The notes beneath the pieces are model-generated. The model did not search any database. It was not told the DNA's origin and saw only the letters and a list, made by a program, of their open reading frames with translations. A DNA stretch of 64,000 nucleotides from a virus: IMG/VR virus record IMGVR_UViG_3300042507_002545, positions 1 through 64,000 of that record; one strand, 5' to 3'. The position numbers and the translations under genes are program-made. Of this stretch, positions 60,195 to 64,000 are shown in pieces. Numbering within the stretch: the stretch's first letter is position 1; the number at the start of each line of letters is the position of its first letter.

Positions 60195-60648
60195 TCTGAA
60201 TTTAGTTATCTCTAAGTTCTTTAGTAGTATCCAACAAGATTTGAATAAGTATGATAAATACATAGGTGATTGCCATGCAATTATACCTGGCATAGATAAC
60301 TTCAACGTTGTAGTCAACTTAGCTGAAGAACTTTATCCTGATGATAAACCTTTTACTGACAACATGAAAGTTCGTAAACAACAAGTTATTATCATAAGAC
60401 AATGTTGTTACTTGATAGGTAATGAACTTGGTTTAAGTTATTCTCATATGGTAAGAGTTCTTAATGACATGCATAAAGAGAAAGTTACACATCATGCTAC
60501 TATGTTGCATGGTGCTAAGAAAACTCGTATTGCATTAGAAATCAAAGACAAAAGTGTATTACCTATATGGAGTAACTTAATGTCTAAGATGCAAGAGAGA
60601 AATTATTCAAAATCATTTGTATCTTTAGAGTCTATAGACAAGTTATGA
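60127..60648 (+). CDS. DnaA-domain-IV-like protein, 173 aa
   Basis: Residues 88-132 (IIIRQCCYLIGNELGLSYSH, then HHATMLHGAKK) resemble DnaA domain IV, which binds DnaA boxes through a helix-turn-helix and the H-x-T-V-x-H-A-like signature. The N-terminal part is helical and lacks an AAA+ domain. It may mark a phage origin or hijack host DnaA sites. Family call is moderate. Confidence 0.55.
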   Translation: MAEKDVMKLRSNIRQDLAQLNYDLNLVISKFFSSIQQDLNKYDKYIGDCHAIIPGIDNFNVVVNLAEELYPDDKPFTDNMKVRKQQVIIIRQCCYLIGNELGLSYSHMVRVLNDMHKEKVTHHATMLHGAKKTRIALEIKDKSVLPIWSNLMSKMQERNYSKSFVSLESIDKL

Positions 60649-61205
60649 AAGAACTATTTGACTTCTTAATAACTAAGGGTTTGTCCCCTAATAGTTATTA
60701 TTTATTGTGGTCCATTTACAACGGTACAGCACCTCAAAATATTAAAGTACCTCTAGAAATGAGAACTGTTGCTCAACAAGGGTATATTGATGAAGAGGGT
60801 AAATTAACTTCTAAAGGTTTAGAAATTGTAAGATTTAACTCTAAAGTTGTAAGTGCTTTACCAGATGATGCATCAGATAATATTGATAAGTATATTTCTA
60901 TATTTCCTAAAGGTAAACTTCCTAGCGGTAAAGCTGCTAGAGTAAACAAAAAGAATATAGAAGATGCTTTCAAATGGTTCTTTAAAAATTATACGTATGA
61001 TTGGGATACTATTCTACGTGCTACATTTTATTATGTAGAGACATATGAAAAGACTAATTATATGTATATGAAGAATTCACAGTACTTTATACGTAAGCAG
61101 AACACCGATAAATCTTGGGATTCTGAACTTGCAAACTACTGTGATATAATTATTAATGGAGATGATGAGCCAGAAACTCCTCATTTCAGCGATAACGTAG
61201 TATGA
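60645..61205 (+). CDS. Possible replication/helicase-loader protein, 186 aa
   Basis: N-terminal winged-helix style (SYYLLWSIYNGTAPQNIK, TVAQQGYIDEEGKLTSKGLE) and a second helical domain (AFKWFFKNYTYDWDTILRAT) that ends acidic. Position between a DnaA-like gene and DnaB suggests a primosome role. Confidence 0.5.
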   Translation: MKELFDFLITKGLSPNSYYLLWSIYNGTAPQNIKVPLEMRTVAQQGYIDEEGKLTSKGLEIVRFNSKVVSALPDDASDNIDKYISIFPKGKLPSGKAARVNKKNIEDAFKWFFKNYTYDWDTILRATFYYVETYEKTNYMYMKNSQYFIRKQNTDKSWDSELANYCDIIINGDDEPETPHFSDNVV

Positions 61206-61405
61206 TTATAAATCTTTTCACAAAAGAAAAGGCATTAGCTTTAATTGTTAGTATCTTTTTTTCAGTACTCAGTTGGTTTATAACCAACACGTTAATTATA
61301 GAAATAGCCCTGTGGCAGTATTTTCTTATAGAATTACTCTTGCTTTTTCTAAGTTATTTTTATAAATTCGTAGTAGAAAAATTACAGATACCTCGTGCCG
61401 AATAG
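61202..61405 (+). CDS. Small membrane protein, 67 aa
   Basis: Two membrane helices (ALALIVSIFFSVLSWFITN and WQYFLIELLLLFLSYFY) with a basic tail. Overlaps the previous gene (ATGA) and is followed by a terminator. Confidence 0.6.
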   Translation: MIINLFTKEKALALIVSIFFSVLSWFITNTLIIEIALWQYFLIELLLLFLSYFYKFVVEKLQIPRAE

Positions 61406-61419
61406 GTACGGGGTTTTTT
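61390..61419 (+). terminator. Terminator after the 67-aa membrane protein gene
   Basis: ACCTCGTGCC with GGTACGGGGT form a 10-bp stem with wobbles, then TTTTTT. It ends the middle operon before the helicase gene. Confidence 0.8.
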
Positions 61420-61430
61420 ATCCTTAAACA

Positions 61431-62429
61431 ATGACAACAAAGAAAAAAAATACAAGCTGGAATAGCCAGCGGGAAGGATTTCTTGACTCTTTGAAGTACA
61501 TGAAGGGACGTCAACAAGGCCAAATCAAAAGCTTAAAGACACCCTGGGATAAGTTTAATGACGCAACAACAAGTGGTTTAGAGTGGAACTCAATGACGGT
61601 TATAGGCGGAAGACCGGCAAGTGGGAAAACTCTTATTAAAGATCAAATAGTACGTGAAGCTTTTGTTTTGAATAAAGGCGAAAACTTTAGAGTACTGGAA
61701 TTTCAGTTTGAGATGATAGCACGTACTTCGGCTATCCGTGAATACTCCAGCGTACTTGGTAAACCTTATAAGTACTTATGCAGTGCTTCGGGGACACTTA
61801 CCGATGATGATCTTCAAAAGTGTTATGATTACGCAAAAGAAAGAGTACAATACCCTATAGATATCGTAGAGGATCCTTGTACAGTTAATGAATTCAAAGA
61901 AATCATTAAGGACTACATGGAATACTATGCTGAATCTGATGAAGATGGGGGAAAGGTATTTACAAAAACAATTGTAACGCTAGACCATTCGCTCTTACTC
62001 AAAAAGGCACCTTTTGAGAAAGACAAATATGACACGTTGTATAATTTAGGTGAGGCGCTAACGGAACTTAAACGTAAGTATCCAATAGCATTTATTATCT
62101 TAAGTCAGCTTAATAGGAATATTGATAATCCTGAGCGTAGTGAAGACGGTAAGTATGGTAATTACATACTAGAGTCTGACCTATTTGGAGCTGACGCTTT
62201 ATTGCAACATGCCGATACACTAGTAGGTATTAACAGACCTGGGAAACAAAAGATACGCTTATACGGTCCCGATAGATTTATTATTGAGGATGATAAGGTT
62301 CTTGTAATGCATTTTATCAAGTGCCGTAATGGCGATGCTAGAATGAGTTTCTTTAAGGCCGAGTTTGAGAAAATGAGGATTGTTGAAACCGAAACTCCAC
62401 CGCAACAAGAAAGAAAACTAAAATTCTAA
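61431..62429 (+). CDS. DnaB-type replicative helicase (RecA core), 332 aa
   Basis: Walker A GGRPASGKT (residues 59-67), Walker B (TIVTLDHSLLL) and the DnaB signature SQLNRN. The N-terminal DnaB domain is absent, so it resembles the compact phage DnaB cores. It unwinds the replication fork. It has its own terminator upstream and begins a replication cluster. Confidence 0.85.
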   Translation: MTTKKKNTSWNSQREGFLDSLKYMKGRQQGQIKSLKTPWDKFNDATTSGLEWNSMTVIGGRPASGKTLIKDQIVREAFVLNKGENFRVLEFQFEMIARTSAIREYSSVLGKPYKYLCSASGTLTDDDLQKCYDYAKERVQYPIDIVEDPCTVNEFKEIIKDYMEYYAESDEDGGKVFTKTIVTLDHSLLLKKAPFEKDKYDTLYNLGEALTELKRKYPIAFIILSQLNRNIDNPERSEDGKYGNYILESDLFGADALLQHADTLVGINRPGKQKIRLYGPDRFIIEDDKVLVMHFIKCRNGDARMSFFKAEFEKMRIVETETPPQQERKLKF

Positions 62430-62434
62430 GTAAC

Positions 62435-62995
62435 ATGTCAATAAGTACAACACCAAAAGCAGACAATGTAAAGGATAAGCTCCAAGATCTTAGACAGTAT
62501 CATCAGCCAAGCTTTGATGCTCTAGGTATTCCTGATGCACTTTACATCCCTAAGTTAATTTATCGCCCACAAGGTAAAGATGAAATGCATTTCAGCATGT
62601 TTGTCGGCGAGCTTCGCAAAGAACAAGATGTTTATACCGAAGCTGTAAGCCAAGCAAAAGATCCTGAAGATATTAATCGCACCTTGTATGTTTGGCGTTA
62701 TAATCCACACTGGTTAGAAGAATATGATACCACCGAGCCTATGGCTAATGGTCAAGTAAGATATCTTATTCCAGCTGCTGAATTAGTTAAAGTTAACATC
62801 CCTGGTAAAGAAGACAAAAAAACTATTTCTACTAAAGGTAAATCTCCTGCAGCTCCATTAACTATGGACTTTGATGAGATTTTAGATCCTAATAGTGACG
62901 CACCATTTGACCAATTAACAATTCGCGATTTGGCCGCATTGCTATTAAAGAAGCCTGTAAGTAACAAGAAATGGTTGAATGATTTATTAAAATAA
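62435..62995 (+). CDS. Conserved replication-cluster protein, 186 aa
   Basis: KLIYRPQGKDEMHFSMFVGE and YVWRYNPHWLEEYD strands, then a low-complexity linker and a helical end (LTIRDLAALLLKKPVSNKKW). Located between DnaB and Sak4-like genes, 5 and 1 bp apart. Function unknown. Confidence 0.55.
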   Translation: MSISTTPKADNVKDKLQDLRQYHQPSFDALGIPDALYIPKLIYRPQGKDEMHFSMFVGELRKEQDVYTEAVSQAKDPEDINRTLYVWRYNPHWLEEYDTTEPMANGQVRYLIPAAELVKVNIPGKEDKKTISTKGKSPAAPLTMDFDEILDPNSDAPFDQLTIRDLAALLLKKPVSNKKWLNDLLK

Positions 62996-62996
62996 C

Positions 62997-63740
62997 ATGG
63001 AAATTAAATTGCCGTTAGAAAAAGTTAAGGCTGTATCTCAAAGCCCAAGTAACTTGATTGTATTTTCAAAGCCTAAGACTGGTAAAACAACTTTGTTTGC
63101 CAACTTAGAGAATTGCCTTATTCTAGATTTAGAAAATGGTGCCGATTATATTGACGCTATTAAGATTAAAGCAAGTTCAGTTGAAGAAATCAAGCATATT
63201 GGTAAAGCTATTAAAGATGCTGGTAACCCATATCAATACGTTGCTGTAGATACTATTACAGCACTAGAGGAGATGTGTGTTCCTTATGCCGAAGAACTTT
63301 ATTCTAGAACACCTATGGGTAAAAACTGGTTTACATCAGGTAAGGCACAATATGGTACTATTCTTAGTTTACCTAATGGTGCTGGTTATCCATATCTTAG
63401 AGAAGCTTTTACAAAGGTTGTTGATTATATCAAGACCTGGGCTCCTAGAACAATATTGGTAGGACACGTAAAAGACACCCTTCTTGAGAAAAACGGTTCC
63501 GAGTTTAACTCTTTAGACTTGGATTTAACCGGTAAACTAAAGAGAATATCTTGTTCTAATTCTGATGCTATAGGTTATCTATACCGAAAAGGCAAAACTA
63601 ATATCTTAAGTTTTAAAACTTCTGATGAAATTGCCTGCGGTGCAAGACCTGAGCACTTGAGAAATCAAGAGTTTGTAGTATCTGAATTAACAGATGAAAA
63701 CGTAATTAACGTAGATTGGAGTAAAATTTATATCGATTAA
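62997..63740 (+). CDS. Sak4-like P-loop ATPase, 247 aa
   Basis: Walker A SKPKTGKTT (residues 24-32) and LDLENGADYIDAI, followed by YVAVDTITALEEM (Walker B). Phage Sak4 proteins are RecA-like single-strand annealing ATPases. Here it follows the helicase and precedes a probable ssDNA-binding protein, which supports that role. Confidence 0.7.
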   Translation: MEIKLPLEKVKAVSQSPSNLIVFSKPKTGKTTLFANLENCLILDLENGADYIDAIKIKASSVEEIKHIGKAIKDAGNPYQYVAVDTITALEEMCVPYAEELYSRTPMGKNWFTSGKAQYGTILSLPNGAGYPYLREAFTKVVDYIKTWAPRTILVGHVKDTLLEKNGSEFNSLDLDLTGKLKRISCSNSDAIGYLYRKGKTNILSFKTSDEIACGARPEHLRNQEFVVSELTDENVINVDWSKIYID

Positions 63741-63751
63741 CCCTAAGTAAA

Positions 63752-64000
63752 ATGATAAGTACAAAAGATGTAGTAAGTACAACTGGTGGATCCAGTGTAC
63801 CTAAAGTAATTCAACCAGGTAATGAAACATGTACAGTGTTGAACATTAAGCTAGAACCAGCTCGCTTTAAAGAAGGTGGTTATGATATTATCCTTAACGT
63901 TGAAGGTCCAGCAATGGGCGATGACTTTGAAGGCTTTTGGATTAACAAAGACAACCAATCTTTGGGACGCCATTTAGGTCAAGTAGGTCGCATTCGTGCA
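63752..64000 (+). CDS. N-terminal part of a probable ssDNA-binding protein (partial)
   Basis: Starts MISTKDVVSTTGGSSVPKVI, continues IILNVEGPAMGDDFEGFWIN and LGRHLGQVGRIRA, and runs off the window end (83 codons). This pattern is familiar from small conserved proteins next to Sak4 and DnaB in Bacteroidetes phages that are annotated as possible ssDNA-binding. Role inferred. Confidence 0.55.
   Translation, partial: MISTKDVVSTTGGSSVPKVIQPGNETCTVLNIKLEPARFKEGGYDIILNVEGPAMGDDFEGFWINKDNQSLGRHLGQVGRIRA

Noticed and set aside
1-64000. Stop-codon reassignment known in some crAss-like phages
   Set aside because: TAA, TAG and TGA all end genes at sensible places, and long genes are intact in the standard code.

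Overview
The window is part of a tailed-phage genome, most likely a crAss-like podovirus (Crassvirales) or close relative infecting a Bacteroidetes host. Reasons: the gene order portal, scaffold-like, major capsid, ring/tail-stub proteins and then one giant tail protein, with the large terminase just upstream of the portal gene; an IHF/HU-like gene, a PD-(D/E)XK nuclease and a zinc-ribbon gene beside the terminase; a family-1 uracil-DNA glycosylase; AT-rich DNA; A-rich leaders instead of Shine-Dalgarno sites; and TAnnTTTG-type -7 boxes. The identification rests on protein patterns recalled from these families, not on a search. All stop codons appear to be read normally.

Layout. Bases 1-39815 are one leftward arm of virion genes. 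From its promoter end it encodes small fibre/adhesin modules (39.8-33.2 kb), a membrane protein, DNA-handling and packaging genes (32.7-26.5 kb: wHTH, IHF, zinc ribbon, nuclease, terminase), the head genes (26.5-19.7 kb: portal, scaffold, capsid), a run of very small basic proteins (19.7-18.6 kb), ring, ferritin-like and abundant structural proteins (18.6-15.4 kb), large Cys-rich/vWA/Fn3 surface proteins (15.2-9.2 kb), tail-stub proteins, the 1786-aa tail protein and the start of a probable ejected protein. A divergent promoter at about 39.82-39.90 kb switches polarity.

The rightward arm (39.9-64 kb) starts with a metallophosphoesterase, then a 1.05-kb non-coding region packed with inverted and direct repeats, then small single-gene transcription units that share a promoter-like motif and strong terminators. 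Next come more structured RNA and a TROVE-like vWA protein (DUF2828-type) directly preceded by three copies of one structured RNA. After that is a long operon of small genes with recognisable host-interaction or chaperone functions (PP2C phosphatase, ClpS-like adaptor, GroES-like protein, SPL-type radical SAM enzyme, HNH nuclease, SF2 helicase). The window ends in replication genes (UDG, DnaA-domain-IV-like protein, DnaB-type helicase, Sak4-like ATPase, probable ssDNA-binding protein).

The most unusual system is the RNA array at 45.79-46.42 kb with the adjoining DUF2828/TROVE-like gene, which resembles a phage version of a Ro60-Y RNA particle. Other points of interest are the repeat-dense 41.1-42.2 kb region (candidate origin or RNA cluster), the four-fold promoter-like cassette, the ClpS and PP2C homologues, and a single reverse-strand gene (58849-59196) in the rightward operon.
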